Assembly: GCF_024362345.1 (NCBI RefSeq)
Contig: NZ_CP101505.1
Location: 1,198,001 to 1,262,000, forward strand
DNA: 64,000 nt
DNA from: Polaribacter dokdonensis
GTDB lineage: Bacteria > Bacteroidota > Bacteroidia > Flavobacteriales > Flavobacteriaceae
Direction: 5' to 3'
In this document: piece by piece, positions 28,087-37,595 of the stretch
Numbering within the stretch: the first letter of the stretch is position 1
How the letters are laid out: each line of letters opens with the position of its first letter
Program-made: the position numbers and the translations under genes
The notes under the pieces: model-generated
Seen by the model: the letters and a program-made list of their open reading frames with translations, nothing else
Database searches by the model: none
Told to the model about the DNA's origin: nothing

Positions 28087-30540
28087 ATGTCAACTAAAAC
28101 TGCTATACAGAGTTCTCAAGAAATTTCTTTCAGTGATTTTAAAAAAGAAGTATTGCAAGATTATAAAATTGCAAAAATTAGTAGAGAATGTAGTTTATTA
28201 GGAAGACGTGAAGTCCTTACAGGTAAAGCAAAGTTTGGTATTTTTGGTGATGGTAAAGAAGTACCACAATTAGCCATGGCTAAAGCTTTTCAAAAAGGAG
28301 ATTTTAGATCTGGTTACTACAGAGATCAAACTTTTATGATGGCAATTGGAGAATTAACAGCTCAACAATTTTTCGCAGGTTTGTACGCTCATACAGATAT
28401 TGAAGCAGATCCTATGTCTGCAGGTAGACAAATGGGTGGGCATTTTGCAACACATAGCTTACAAGAAGATGGTAACTGGAAAAACTTAACTCAACAATAC
28501 AACTCTAGTTCAGATATTTCACCAACTGCAGGTCAAATGCCTCGTTTATTAGGCTTAGCACAAGCATCTAAAGTTTACAGAAACGAAAAAAGTGTAGCTC
28601 ATAAAACTAATTTCTCTAACAAAGGTAATGAAGTTGCTTGGGGTACTATTGGTAATGCAAGCACAAGTGAAGGTTTATTTTTTGAAACTATAAATGCTGC
28701 TGGTGTATTACAGGTACCAATGGTTATGAATGTTTGGGATGATGAATATGGAATTTCTGTACACGCAAAACATCAAACTACAAAAGAAAGTATTTCTGAA
28801 ATTTTAAAAGGATTTCAGAGAGATGAAAAAAATAAAGGTTATGAGATTTTTGTTGTAAATGGTTGGGATTATGTTCAGTTAATGGATGTTTATCAAAAAG
28901 CATCAAAAATAGCAAGAGAAGAGCATGTACCTGTTTTAATACACGTTAAAGAACTAACACAACCTCAAGGCCATTCAACTTCTGGGTCTCATGAAAGGTA
29001 TAAAGGTCAAGATCGTTTAAAATGGGAGAAAGATCATGATTGTTTAACTAAAATGCGTGAATGGATTTTAGACTTTGAATTAGAAACAGAAACAGGAGAA
29101 GCATTACGTTTTGTTGAAGGTGAAGAAGAATTGATTCTACTAGAAAAAGAAGCAAAAAAAGAAGTAATAAATGCAAAAAGAAATGCTTGGAATGCATTTT
29201 TAAATGAAATAAAATCAGAGCTTTTAGAGGTTTCAGATATCTTAAAAAGAGTAGCTGAAAAAAGTGTTAATGAAAACTTTATCAATAAATATATTAACGA
29301 TTTAAATGCAATAACAGAACCAACTAGAAAAGATGTATTATCTGTAGCTAGAAAATGTTTATGGTATGTTAGAGATGAAAATATTGCAGGTAAAATTGAA
29401 TTACAAAACTTTATTAAAGATGCATTTACTCAAGCTCATGATAAATATTCATCTCATTTATTAAGTGAAACTAAAGAAAGTGCTTTAAATATTTTAGAAG
29501 AAGCACCAACCTATGCTCAAGAACAAAATCTTGTAGATGCAAGAATTGTTATGAGAGATAATTTTGATGCAATTTTAACCAAACATAAAGATGTTTTAAT
29601 ATTTGGTGAAGATGCAGGTTTTATTGGTGACGTAAATCAAGGGTTAGAAGGCTTACAAGAAAAATTTGGAGATATTAGAATATCTGATACTGGTATTAGA
29701 GAAGCTACAATTTTAGGTCAAGGAATTGGTTTAGCCATGAGAGGCTTAAGACCAATTGCAGAAATTCAGTATTTAGACTACCTATTATATGCTTTACAAA
29801 TTATGAGTGATGATTTAGCTACTTTACGTTACAGAACGTATGGTAAGCAAAAAGCACCATTAATTATAAGAACCAGAGGTCACAGACTAGAAGGTATTTG
29901 GCATGCAGGTTCACCTATGGGAGCCATTATAAACAGCTTAAGAGGTATACATGTTTTAGTGCCAAGAAACATGACTAAAGCAGCAGGTTTTTACAATACT
30001 TTATTAGAAGGTGATGATCCTGCATTAGTTATTGAGTGTTTAAATGGTTATCGTTTAAAAGAAGAATTACCAACTAATTTAGGTGATTTTAAAACAAAAA
30101 TTGGTGTTGTAGAAACAATCAAAGAAGGTAAAGATATTACTGTAGTTTCTTACGGTTCTACATTAAGAATTGTAGAAGAAGCAGCTAAAGACTTAGCACA
30201 AGTAGGTATAGATATCGAAATAATTGATGCTCAAAGTTTATTGCCTTTTGATTTAAATCACGATTGTGTAAAAAGCTTAGCCAAAACCAATAAACTATTA
30301 GTAGTAGATGAAGATGTGCCTGGAGGAGCTTCAGCTTATATTCTGCAAGAAATTTTAGAAACTCAAAATGGTTATCAATATCTAGATAGTAAGCCAACAA
30401 CTTTATCTGCAAAAGCACATAGACCTGCTTATGGTACAGATGGTGATTATTTTTCTAAACCATCTGCAGAAGATATTTTTGAGAAAGTTTATGCTATTAT
30501 GCATGAGTTTAATCCACAAAAATTTAAGAGTTTATATTAA
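28087..30540 (+). CDS. 2-oxoacid dehydrogenase E1, alpha and beta subunits fused (branched-chain type)
   Basis: Thiamine diphosphate-dependent decarboxylase component of a 2-oxoacid dehydrogenase complex, probably acting on branched-chain 2-oxoacids from Val, Leu and Ile; 817 aa. Residues ~1-400 are the E1 alpha part (RSGYYRDQTFMMAIGEL; the ThDP-binding region GTIGNASTSEGLFFETIN). Residues ~480-817 are the E1 beta part (FGEDAGFIGDVNQGLEGLQ, EIQYLDYLLYALQIMSDDLA, VVDEDVPGGASAYI). Fusion of the two halves is usual in Bacteroidota. No E2 or E3 gene is nearby, so the complex must be completed from elsewhere. A strong terminator follows. Confidence 0.9.
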   Translation: MSTKTAIQSSQEISFSDFKKEVLQDYKIAKISRECSLLGRREVLTGKAKFGIFGDGKEVPQLAMAKAFQKGDFRSGYYRDQTFMMAIGELTAQQFFAGLYAHTDIEADPMSAGRQMGGHFATHSLQEDGNWKNLTQQYNSSSDISPTAGQMPRLLGLAQASKVYRNEKSVAHKTNFSNKGNEVAWGTIGNASTSEGLFFETINAAGVLQVPMVMNVWDDEYGISVHAKHQTTKESISEILKGFQRDEKNKGYEIFVVNGWDYVQLMDVYQKASKIAREEHVPVLIHVKELTQPQGHSTSGSHERYKGQDRLKWEKDHDCLTKMREWILDFELETETGEALRFVEGEEELILLEKEAKKEVINAKRNAWNAFLNEIKSELLEVSDILKRVAEKSVNENFINKYINDLNAITEPTRKDVLSVARKCLWYVRDENIAGKIELQNFIKDAFTQAHDKYSSHLLSETKESALNILEEAPTYAQEQNLVDARIVMRDNFDAILTKHKDVLIFGEDAGFIGDVNQGLEGLQEKFGDIRISDTGIREATILGQGIGLAMRGLRPIAEIQYLDYLLYALQIMSDDLATLRYRTYGKQKAPLIIRTRGHRLEGIWHAGSPMGAIINSLRGIHVLVPRNMTKAAGFYNTLLEGDDPALVIECLNGYRLKEELPTNLGDFKTKIGVVETIKEGKDITVVSYGSTLRIVEEAAKDLAQVGIDIEIIDAQSLLPFDLNHDCVKSLAKTNKLLVVDEDVPGGASAYILQEILETQNGYQYLDSKPTTLSAKAHRPAYGTDGDYFSKPSAEDIFEKVYAIMHEFNPQKFKSLY

Positions 30541-30553
30541 AAACAAAAACTAT

Positions 30554-30590
30554 AAAAAATCCCAATCAGAAATGATTGGGATTTTTTATT
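30554..30590 (+). terminator. Intrinsic terminator after the fused E1 gene
   Basis: AAAAAATCCCAATCA and TGATTGGGATTTTTT form a 15-bp stem (30554-30568 with 30573-30587) closed by a GAAA tetraloop. The T-run of the 3' arm continues into ATTTTA. It starts 14 nt after the stop codon. Confidence 0.92.
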
Positions 30591-30662
30591 TTAACACATT
30601 CCATATCTCATTTCTTTATAGATTTTCTTAATTTAGAAGACTTAAATTCAAACTAAACTTAC

Positions 30663-33086
30663 ATGAGAAAACTACTACTCTTTTCTTTGATTTTGGCCTT
30701 TACTTTTCAAACTGAAGTTATCGCTCAAAAAAAGAAATCAAGAAAAAAGCAAACTGAACAAGTTGCTCCAAAACCTAAAAAAAGTAAGAAACCAAAATAT
30801 TCAGATTTTGTAAAATCGAATACTAAAACAGATGATGGTTTATTCAAAGTTCATTTCACCAATAATAAATACATGTACGAAATTCCAAAGGCTCATTTTG
30901 GAAAAGAAATGTTATTGGTTACTAGAATTAAAGATATTCCTGCTGGTTTAGGAGGTGGTTATGTAAATGCTGGTTCTAAAATCAATACCCAAGTTGTTGT
31001 TTGGGAAAAGTTTCAAAATAAAATTTTACTTAAAGTAAAATCTTATAATGCCATAGCAAATGATTCTTTACCTATTTACAAGTCTGTAAAAGCAAACAAC
31101 TTAGAACCAATTATTTATGCTTTCGATGTAAAAACAGAAAACGAAGATTCAACTTCAGTTTTGGTAGATGTTACTAAATTTTTCACTTCAGATATAAAAG
31201 CAATTTCAGCTTTACCTGCAAGATATAGACGAACCTATAAAGTAAGAAGATTAGACCCTTCTAGAAGTTTTATCAACTCAATAAAAAGTTATCCAAATAA
31301 CATAGAAGTTGTACAAGATTTTACTTTTGATGCAGATGCTCCACCAAGTAATTCTAGAACAAATACCATTACAATTCGAGTAAATCAATCTATGATTGTT
31401 TTACCAGAAGATAAAATGATGCCAAGAATTTACGATAAGAGAGTTGGTTATTTCTCAATTGGAAATGTAGATTACAGTTCTGAGGCTTTAAAAGCAGATG
31501 ATAAAAGATACATTAGAAGATGGAGGTTAGAACCAAAAGATATTAATGCTTACAATCGTGGAGAATTAGTAGAACCTATTAAACCTATTGTATATTATTT
31601 AGATCCTGCAACTCCAGATAAATTAAAAAAATATATCAAGCAAGGTGTAGACGATTGGCAAAAGGTTTTTGAAACTGCTGGTTTTAAGAACGCAATTATG
31701 GCAAAATACGCACCAACAAAAGAAGAAGATCCAGAGTTCAGTATGGAAGATATACGTTATTCTTCTATTAGATATGTTGCAAGTACTACTAGAAATGCGA
31801 CAGGACCAAGTGTTTCTGACCCTAGAACTGGCGAAATTTTAGAGAGTGATATTATTTGGTATCATAATCATTTACGTTCATACAGAAACAGATACTTATT
31901 AGAAACAGGAGCTGCAAATCCATCAGCTAGAACTTTAGACACACCTGCTGAAGAAATTGGTGAAATGATGCGAATGGTAATTTCACACGAAGTTGGCCAT
32001 GCATTGGGTTTACCTCATAATATGGCTGCAAGTTATGCTTATCCTGTAGATTCTTTACGTTCTGGAAAATTCACTCAGAAAATGGGAATTGCTGCTACAA
32101 TTATGGATTATGCTAGATATAATTACATTGCACAACCTGGAGATAAAAACATAAGATTTATTCGTCAACTAGGGCCTTATGATCATTATGCAATTAATTG
32201 GGGTTATCGTAAACTGTCTTGGGCTAAAAACCCAGAAAGTGAAGTTTCTACTTTAGATAAATGGATTGAAGACAAAGCAGACAATCCTATTTACAGATTT
32301 GGAGGTCAACGTTTTGACCCATCTGCACAAACAGAAGGTATTGGAAATGATCAAGTAAAAGCATCTACTTATGGAATGAAAAATCTAAAAATAGTTGCTA
32401 CAAATTTACCTGATTGGACCTCTAATCAAACCAATAATTACGTAGACTTATCAGAATTATATGGAGAATTATTAGGGGTTTGGAGCAGATATGTAGGTCA
32501 TGTTTCAGGAAATATTGGTGGTATTTACGAATACAATAAAAAACCATCTCAGAAAGGTTTTGTCTATAAACCAGTAACCAAAGAAAAGCAAAAAGAAGCT
32601 ATGAATTGGTTGCAAGAAAACGCGTTTAAAACACAAGAATGGTTATTAGATGATAAAATCTTGGCAAATATTGATGAAAGTGGCTACACTAATAGAATGT
32701 TACGTTTACAAAACAGACAATTAAATGGATTATTAAATAAGGCAAAGTTAGAAAGAATGATAGATGCTTCCGTAATTGACCCAACTACTTATGAAGCAAT
32801 TGATATGATTCGCGATTTAAGAAATGGAATTTTTCAAGAAGCGAACTATACAAGAAACGTAGATGTTTTTAGACGTAATTTGCAAAAGTCTTTTATTGAT
32901 AGAATGAGCACGTTACTGAATTCTAAAAACGCTCAACATGCAGATATTAACTCTATTGTTAGAGGTGAGTTAGAATCACTAAATTTCCAATTGACAATTG
33001 CGAAAAACAGAAGAGTAAATAGAATGACAAAATATCATTACAGAGATTGTATCGCTAAAATTAAGGAGGCTTTAAATCCTAATTAA
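30663..33086 (+). CDS. Secreted zinc-dependent metalloprotease (metzincin-like, DUF5117/DUF5118 type)
   Basis: 807 aa with signal peptide MRKLLLFSLILAFTFQTEVIAQ, then a Lys-rich stretch (KKKSRKKQTEQVAPKPKKSKK). The active site HEVGHALGLPHN (His442, His446, His452, Glu443) is the extended HExxHxxGxxH metzincin motif. A downstream Met (GIAATIMDYARYN) fits the Met-turn. Flanking regions match the DUF5117, DUF5118 and DUF4953 arrangement of Bacteroidota proteases (family knowledge, from memory). It stands alone between two terminator-like regions, so it is likely a single-gene transcript. The substrate is unknown. Confidence 0.88.
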   Translation: MRKLLLFSLILAFTFQTEVIAQKKKSRKKQTEQVAPKPKKSKKPKYSDFVKSNTKTDDGLFKVHFTNNKYMYEIPKAHFGKEMLLVTRIKDIPAGLGGGYVNAGSKINTQVVVWEKFQNKILLKVKSYNAIANDSLPIYKSVKANNLEPIIYAFDVKTENEDSTSVLVDVTKFFTSDIKAISALPARYRRTYKVRRLDPSRSFINSIKSYPNNIEVVQDFTFDADAPPSNSRTNTITIRVNQSMIVLPEDKMMPRIYDKRVGYFSIGNVDYSSEALKADDKRYIRRWRLEPKDINAYNRGELVEPIKPIVYYLDPATPDKLKKYIKQGVDDWQKVFETAGFKNAIMAKYAPTKEEDPEFSMEDIRYSSIRYVASTTRNATGPSVSDPRTGEILESDIIWYHNHLRSYRNRYLLETGAANPSARTLDTPAEEIGEMMRMVISHEVGHALGLPHNMAASYAYPVDSLRSGKFTQKMGIAATIMDYARYNYIAQPGDKNIRFIRQLGPYDHYAINWGYRKLSWAKNPESEVSTLDKWIEDKADNPIYRFGGQRFDPSAQTEGIGNDQVKASTYGMKNLKIVATNLPDWTSNQTNNYVDLSELYGELLGVWSRYVGHVSGNIGGIYEYNKKPSQKGFVYKPVTKEKQKEAMNWLQENAFKTQEWLLDDKILANIDESGYTNRMLRLQNRQLNGLLNKAKLERMIDASVIDPTTYEAIDMIRDLRNGIFQEANYTRNVDVFRRNLQKSFIDRMSTLLNSKNAQHADINSIVRGELESLNFQLTIAKNRRVNRMTKYHYRDCIAKIKEALNPN

Positions 33087-33089
33087 ACA

Positions 33090-34361
33090 TTAATTTCTCA
33101 ACAAATTATTACCTATTGCACAGTCTAAACATTTTTTTGCTGTGCAATAGTTGTTTTTAAGCTGCAACAAAGCCTGACTTTCCATTGCGTTTTTAGAAGA
33201 AATCCCCAAATCTAAAAACTTAGAAATTATACCATTCTTTTCTGATGAAACTTCTTGAATCAAACTAAGAAAAGTATCTTCAGTGAACTCCCCTCTGTTT
33301 TTTAAATAGACAAATTTTAATGGAACAATGGTGTTTATTAATAATAAATCAATAAAAGACTTTGTTAGTTTCTTAGGTGATTTTTTAGAAGTTGTTTCAA
33401 AAGTATAATGCTCTTTCCAGAAATCATCTATGTTAACAGAGAATAACTTATAGTAATCATCCTTTTTATTCAAATGAATTATTTTAGAAAATAAATTCTG
33501 ATGCTTAGCAAACAATGCAGCCAATTGTGCAATTCTAATGGTAGGAAAATTAGTTGGCCTCATTCTAAAAAATTGAAAACTATTTTTAGGTTTAGACACC
33601 AACTTAAACTTGTGTTTTAGGTAATTAAACTCTCTTTTTAAATTTAAATAATATTCACTTTCTATTTCTGCTTCTAAAAAACCTGCCATTCCAAAAAGTA
33701 GTGCTGTCAACTTCGTTTGATCATGAGCCACTTTACGAATAATAGAAAAATCAATAGCTTTTGCCAAATTTAAAAAAGCATCTCCATTAATTTTCAGTCC
33801 AAAGTTTTTAGCTAGTAATTGAAATAAAACAGCCTCGTAATCTAATTTTGATTCCTTTAATAGTATTTCTATCGATTTCGATTTCTGCTCTAATCGTTCA
33901 AAATACAAACGTTCTTGCCAATTTTTAATCAAGAATGCATCAACAGAATCAATTTGATTTTCGCAAGAAATCCAGTTCTTATTTGCAAATAAAAGACTGT
34001 TATAATTATTAAGAATTGACTCATCTATATAATCCTTTAGCACTAATGTAATTAAGGGATCATTATTTTTAGTGTAGATTATAGCATCATTCTCCCAAAC
34101 TACATGTAAAATTACAGCATCATAATTGGGGTCTGTTTCATGATTATGTAAATACCAATCTGATGCTTTTACGTGCATTTCTATATTTCCAACCCATAAT
34201 TGACCATCAATATATAATTGAGCATTTAAGAAATCTGGCCCTTCGTTTTTATTTAGAACCCCTGTTTTCTTTATTTCAATTAATTCGTTTTGTACTGTTT
34301 GTAAATTAGGGTTAGAAAAAAGTTTGTATTGCCAAACGTAATACAAGAATTCTTCTCTCAT
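33090..34361 (-). CDS. DUF2851 family protein
   Basis: 423 aa, no signal peptide or membrane helix. It opens MREEFLYYVWQYKLFSNPNLQ and contains GPDFLNAQLYIDGQLWVGNIEMHVKASDW, the most conserved stretch of this Bacteroidota family. Acidic and His residues there (E59-x-H61-type pattern, DW) recall nuclease-like active sites, which is speculation. The C-terminus ends with a Cys cluster (NNYCTAKKCLDCAIGN). It is convergent with the metalloprotease gene (3 bp between stops). No function is established to my knowledge. Confidence 0.82.
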   Translation of the reverse strand: MREEFLYYVWQYKLFSNPNLQTVQNELIEIKKTGVLNKNEGPDFLNAQLYIDGQLWVGNIEMHVKASDWYLHNHETDPNYDAVILHVVWENDAIIYTKNNDPLITLVLKDYIDESILNNYNSLLFANKNWISCENQIDSVDAFLIKNWQERLYFERLEQKSKSIEILLKESKLDYEAVLFQLLAKNFGLKINGDAFLNLAKAIDFSIIRKVAHDQTKLTALLFGMAGFLEAEIESEYYLNLKREFNYLKHKFKLVSKPKNSFQFFRMRPTNFPTIRIAQLAALFAKHQNLFSKIIHLNKKDDYYKLFSVNIDDFWKEHYTFETTSKKSPKKLTKSFIDLLLINTIVPLKFVYLKNRGEFTEDTFLSLIQEVSSEKNGIISKFLDLGISSKNAMESQALLQLKNNYCTAKKCLDCAIGNNLLRN

Positions 34362-34425
34362 CGCTTTTTATTTTCAATGTACAAAAAATTTATAAGCTCA
34401 TAAATTTTAATAATAAGTGAAACAG

Positions 34426-34454
34426 TTGGTATTGTATTTTATGCGCTATTTTTG
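34426..34454 (+). promoter_or_regulatory. Promoter of the nitroreductase gene
   Basis: TATTTTTG (34447-34454) matches TAnnTTTG and is followed by CAATC. TTG lies at 34426-34428 with an 18-bp spacer. The box ends 17 bp before the ATG. Confidence 0.65.
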
Positions 34455-34471
34455 CAATCTAAATAGAAAAA

Positions 34472-35104
34472 ATGAACACTATAGAAAGTTTAAAATGGAG
34501 ATATGCAGTTAAGAAATTCGATAATCATAAATTACTTAGCAAAGAGCAAATAAACATTCTTAAAGAAGCCTTTAACTTAACAGCAACCTCTTATGGATTG
34601 CAACCTTTAAAGCTTTTGGTAATAAGTAATAAAGAAATTCAAAAAGAATTAGTGGCTCATTCTTGGAACCAACCACAAGTATTAGAAGCCTCTCACTTAT
34701 TAGTAATTTGTATTCCTAAAACCTATTTAAAAAACGAAGTTGAAGCTTATTTTGATTTAGTTCAAAAAATTAGAAATACACCAATTGAAATTATAAAACC
34801 GTTTAAAGAATTTTTAACAGCAGAAATTGATAAGAAATCACAAGAAGAATTGTTAAGCTGGAATAAAAATCAGGCGTATTTAGCTTTGGGCAACTTACTT
34901 ACAGTTTGTGCTTTAGAAAAAATAGATGCTTGCCCAATGGAAGGTTTTATACCCGAAAAATATGATGAAGTTTTAGGTTTATCAGAAAAAAACCTAACAT
35001 CAACTCTAGTATTACCTGTTGGATTTAGAGCCAATGATGACTATATGAAAGATCTTAAAAAAGTTCGAAAAAACATAGAGGATGTCGTTTTAGAATTTAA
35101 TTAA
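34472..35104 (+). CDS. NAD(P)H-dependent oxidoreductase, nitroreductase family
   Basis: FMN-dependent flavoprotein, 210 aa. It starts MNTIESLKWRYAVKKFDNHKLLS, the RYAxKxFD pattern of NfsB-like enzymes that binds FMN phosphate. Conserved features are TSYGLQPLKLLVIS and the C-terminal FIPEKYDEVLGLSEKNLTSTLVLPVGFR. Enzymes of this group reduce quinones, nitro compounds or other electrophiles with NAD(P)H. Its own promoter and terminator make it a single-gene unit. Confidence 0.9.
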   Translation: MNTIESLKWRYAVKKFDNHKLLSKEQINILKEAFNLTATSYGLQPLKLLVISNKEIQKELVAHSWNQPQVLEASHLLVICIPKTYLKNEVEAYFDLVQKIRNTPIEIIKPFKEFLTAEIDKKSQEELLSWNKNQAYLALGNLLTVCALEKIDACPMEGFIPEKYDEVLGLSEKNLTSTLVLPVGFRANDDYMKDLKKVRKNIEDVVLEFN

Positions 35105-35112
35105 AAATACAG

Positions 35113-35141
35113 AGCCTTCTTTACAAAGAAGGCTTTTTTTT
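35113..35141 (+). terminator. Intrinsic terminator after the nitroreductase gene
   Basis: AGCCTTCT (35113-35120) pairs with AGAAGGCT (35127-35134), loop TTACAA, followed by a run of eight T's (35134-35141). Confidence 0.9.
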
Positions 35142-35156
35142 GCCCTGTAAAAATCG

Positions 35157-35164
35157 TATTTTTG
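35157..35164 (+). promoter_or_regulatory. Promoter -7 box of pepD
   Basis: TATTTTTG matches TAnnTTTG, 25 bp before the pepD ATG. The nearest TTTG (35139-35142) is in the upstream terminator U-run with only a 14-bp spacer, so the -33 match is imperfect. Confidence 0.45.
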
Positions 35165-35189
35165 ATGTCTAAAACAGAATCATTTTCTT

Positions 35190-36653
35190 ATGAACCAAGA
35201 TATCAGAAATATAGCACCAGAAACAGTTTGGAACCACTTTGCAGATTTAAATGCGGTACCTAGACCATCTAAAAAAGAAGAACGAGTTATACAGTTCATG
35301 GTAGATTTTGGTAAAAGCTTAAATCTAGATACTTCCGTAGATAAAGTTGGTAATATTATAATAAAAAAACCAGCTACTTTTGGCATGGAAGATAGAAAAG
35401 CTATTGTAATGCAAGGTCATGTAGATATGGTGCATCAAAAAAATGCTGATACCAGTTTTGACTTTGAAAAAGAAGGCATTAATATGTTTATTGATGGTGA
35501 TTGGGTAAAAGCAAAAGGCACCACTTTAGGTGCAGATAATGGTTTAGGTGTTGCAGCTATTATGGCTGTGTTATCTTCTACAGACGTTCAACATCCAGCA
35601 ATAGAAGCACTTTTTACTATTGATGAGGAAACAGGTATGACAGGTGCAATGGGTTTAGAAGCAAATGTTTTAACTGGTGAAATACTGCTAAATTTAGATA
35701 CAGAAGAAGATGATGAAATTGGTATTGGTTGTGCAGGTGGTGTTGATGTAACAGCTACAGGTAGCTATACTTCAGAGCCAATACCAGAAAATACAAAAGC
35801 GTTTAAGATAGCTGTAACTGGCTTAAATGGTGGGCATTCAGGCATGGATATCATCAAAGGATTAGGGAATGCCAATAAAATAATGAACCGTTTATTGTTT
35901 GATGGTTATGAAAAATATGGATTACGAATTGCAAGCATAAATGGAGGTAGCTTAAGAAATGCTATTCCAAGAGAAAGTTTTGCAACTGTAGTTATAGATA
36001 ATGCATCAAAAAAATCATTCTTAGAGGAAAGTGATATTTTAATTGATAAAATTAAAAATGAATTTGCTTCATTAGAACAAAACTTAAACATAGAAATTAC
36101 AGAAACTGAAACTCCAGCAAATATTTTAGATACATTATCCCAAAGGAATTTAGTTAAAGCCACTTACGCAGCTTTAAATGGGGTATATAGAATGAGTCCT
36201 GATGTTGAAGGTTTGGTAGAAACATCTAATAATGTTGCAAAAATTACTGTAGAAAATGGTGAAATTGAAATATTGTGTCTTACAAGATCATCATCAGAAA
36301 GTAATAAATGGGATTTAGCAAATGCAATAAGATCTGCTTTTGAATTGGCTGGTTTTATAGTAGATTTCTCAGGTTCTTATCCTGGTTGGTTACCAAATAT
36401 GAACTCTTCTATTTTAAAAGTTGTAGAGAGCACTTACATCAAATTGTTTAAGGAACAGCCTAATGTAGCAGCTTGTCATGCAGGATTAGAATGTGGAATT
36501 CTAGGAAAAAACTATCCAGAAATGGAAATGATTTCTTTTGGTCCAAATATTAAAGGAGCACATTCTCCAGATGAGAGAGCCCAAATTTCATCAACTCAAA
36601 AATTCTGGAAATTATTGCTAGAAGTCTTAAAAAACATCCCTAAAGAAGGATAA
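35190..36653 (+). CDS. pepD: Aminoacyl-histidine dipeptidase (beta-Ala-His dipeptidase, M20C)
   Basis: Cytosolic zinc dipeptidase of the M20 family; 487 aa, the usual length of PepD. Metal and catalytic motifs are visible in order: MQGHVDMVHQ (His/Asp), TTLGADNGLGVAA (bridging Asp), TIDEETGMTGAMG (catalytic Glu and Zn Glu), LNLDTEEDDEI, and the C-terminal GPNIKGAHSPDERAQIS (His ligand). The lid domain between about 200 and 390 contains GLNGGHSGMDI. No signal peptide. Confidence 0.95.
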   Translation: MNQDIRNIAPETVWNHFADLNAVPRPSKKEERVIQFMVDFGKSLNLDTSVDKVGNIIIKKPATFGMEDRKAIVMQGHVDMVHQKNADTSFDFEKEGINMFIDGDWVKAKGTTLGADNGLGVAAIMAVLSSTDVQHPAIEALFTIDEETGMTGAMGLEANVLTGEILLNLDTEEDDEIGIGCAGGVDVTATGSYTSEPIPENTKAFKIAVTGLNGGHSGMDIIKGLGNANKIMNRLLFDGYEKYGLRIASINGGSLRNAIPRESFATVVIDNASKKSFLEESDILIDKIKNEFASLEQNLNIEITETETPANILDTLSQRNLVKATYAALNGVYRMSPDVEGLVETSNNVAKITVENGEIEILCLTRSSSESNKWDLANAIRSAFELAGFIVDFSGSYPGWLPNMNSSILKVVESTYIKLFKEQPNVAACHAGLECGILGKNYPEMEMISFGPNIKGAHSPDERAQISSTQKFWKLLLEVLKNIPKEG

Positions 36654-36829
36654 ATTATTAGTAAAGCACCAAAATTTAGGTTTACTAAAAAAATTGTTCA
36701 AAAACTTTAATAAAAGACATATAACAAACTAATTCACAAAGAACTAGTGTTTTATAGTTTTGTTAACATCTTTCATTTAATTTAAACAGAAAAAAATGTA
36801 ATTTTACTCTTCAGTAATAACCACTTTTC

Positions 36830-37594
36830 ATGGGAAAAATTATAGCTATTGCAAATCAAAAAGGAGGTGTAGGTAAAACTACAACAAGCGTTAATCTTGC
36901 TGCTTCTTTAGGTGTTTTAGAAAAAAAAGTTTTATTGATAGATGCTGACCCTCAAGCAAATGCATCTTCTGGCTTAGGTGTAGATGTAGAAGCAGTAGAA
37001 TTTGGCACTTATCAAGTTTTAGAGCACACCATTTCTGCAAAAGAAGCTATTGTAACAACAAGCTCCCCTAATGTAGATATAATTCCTGCTCATATTGATT
37101 TAGTTGCTATTGAAATTGAATTGGTAGATAAGCAAGAAAGAGAATACATGCTTAAAAAATCTGTGGAGGAAATTAAAAATGATTATGACTATATAATCAT
37201 AGATTGTGCACCTTCTTTAGGTTTAATCACACTAAATTCTTTAGTAGCAGCAGATTCTGTAATTATACCAATACAATGCGAATACTTTGCGTTAGAGGGT
37301 TTAGGCAAATTGCTAAACACAATCAAAAGTGTTCAGAAAATTCACAATGCAGATTTAGATATAGAAGGTTTACTCTTAACCATGTTCGATTCTCGTTTAC
37401 GTTTATCTAACCAAGTTGTAGATGAAGTTCGCAAACATTTTTCTAGTATGGTTTTTAACACAATTATTAGAAGAAATACACGTTTAGGAGAAGCACCAAG
37501 TTATGGTGAAAGTATTATAGCATATGATGCTACTAGTAAAGGTGCAGTAAATTACTTAAATTTAGCCCAAGAATTATTAAAAAAGAATTCATAA
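36830..37594 (+). CDS. parA: Chromosome-partitioning ATPase ParA (Soj)
   Basis: Walker-type ATPase that moves ParB-parS complexes; 254 aa. The deviant Walker A is KGGVGKTT near residues 10-17 (MGKIIAIANQKGGVGKTTTS). DADPQANAS and the Walker B IIIDCAPSLGLIT follow, then DSVIIPIQCEYFALEGL. It is the first gene of the tight parA-parB-DUF5683-dapB run; parB starts 1 bp after it. The chromosomal type is clear from length and context. Confidence 0.96.
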   Translation: MGKIIAIANQKGGVGKTTTSVNLAASLGVLEKKVLLIDADPQANASSGLGVDVEAVEFGTYQVLEHTISAKEAIVTTSSPNVDIIPAHIDLVAIEIELVDKQEREYMLKKSVEEIKNDYDYIIIDCAPSLGLITLNSLVAADSVIIPIQCEYFALEGLGKLLNTIKSVQKIHNADLDIEGLLLTMFDSRLRLSNQVVDEVRKHFSSMVFNTIIRRNTRLGEAPSYGESIIAYDATSKGAVNYLNLAQELLKKNS

Positions 37595-37595
37595 C

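Noticed and set aside
36755..36762. TAGTTTTG upstream of parA as a promoter
   Set aside because: It matches TAnnTTTG but has no -33 box and a 67-bp leader. In such AT-rich DNA a single box is weak evidence.
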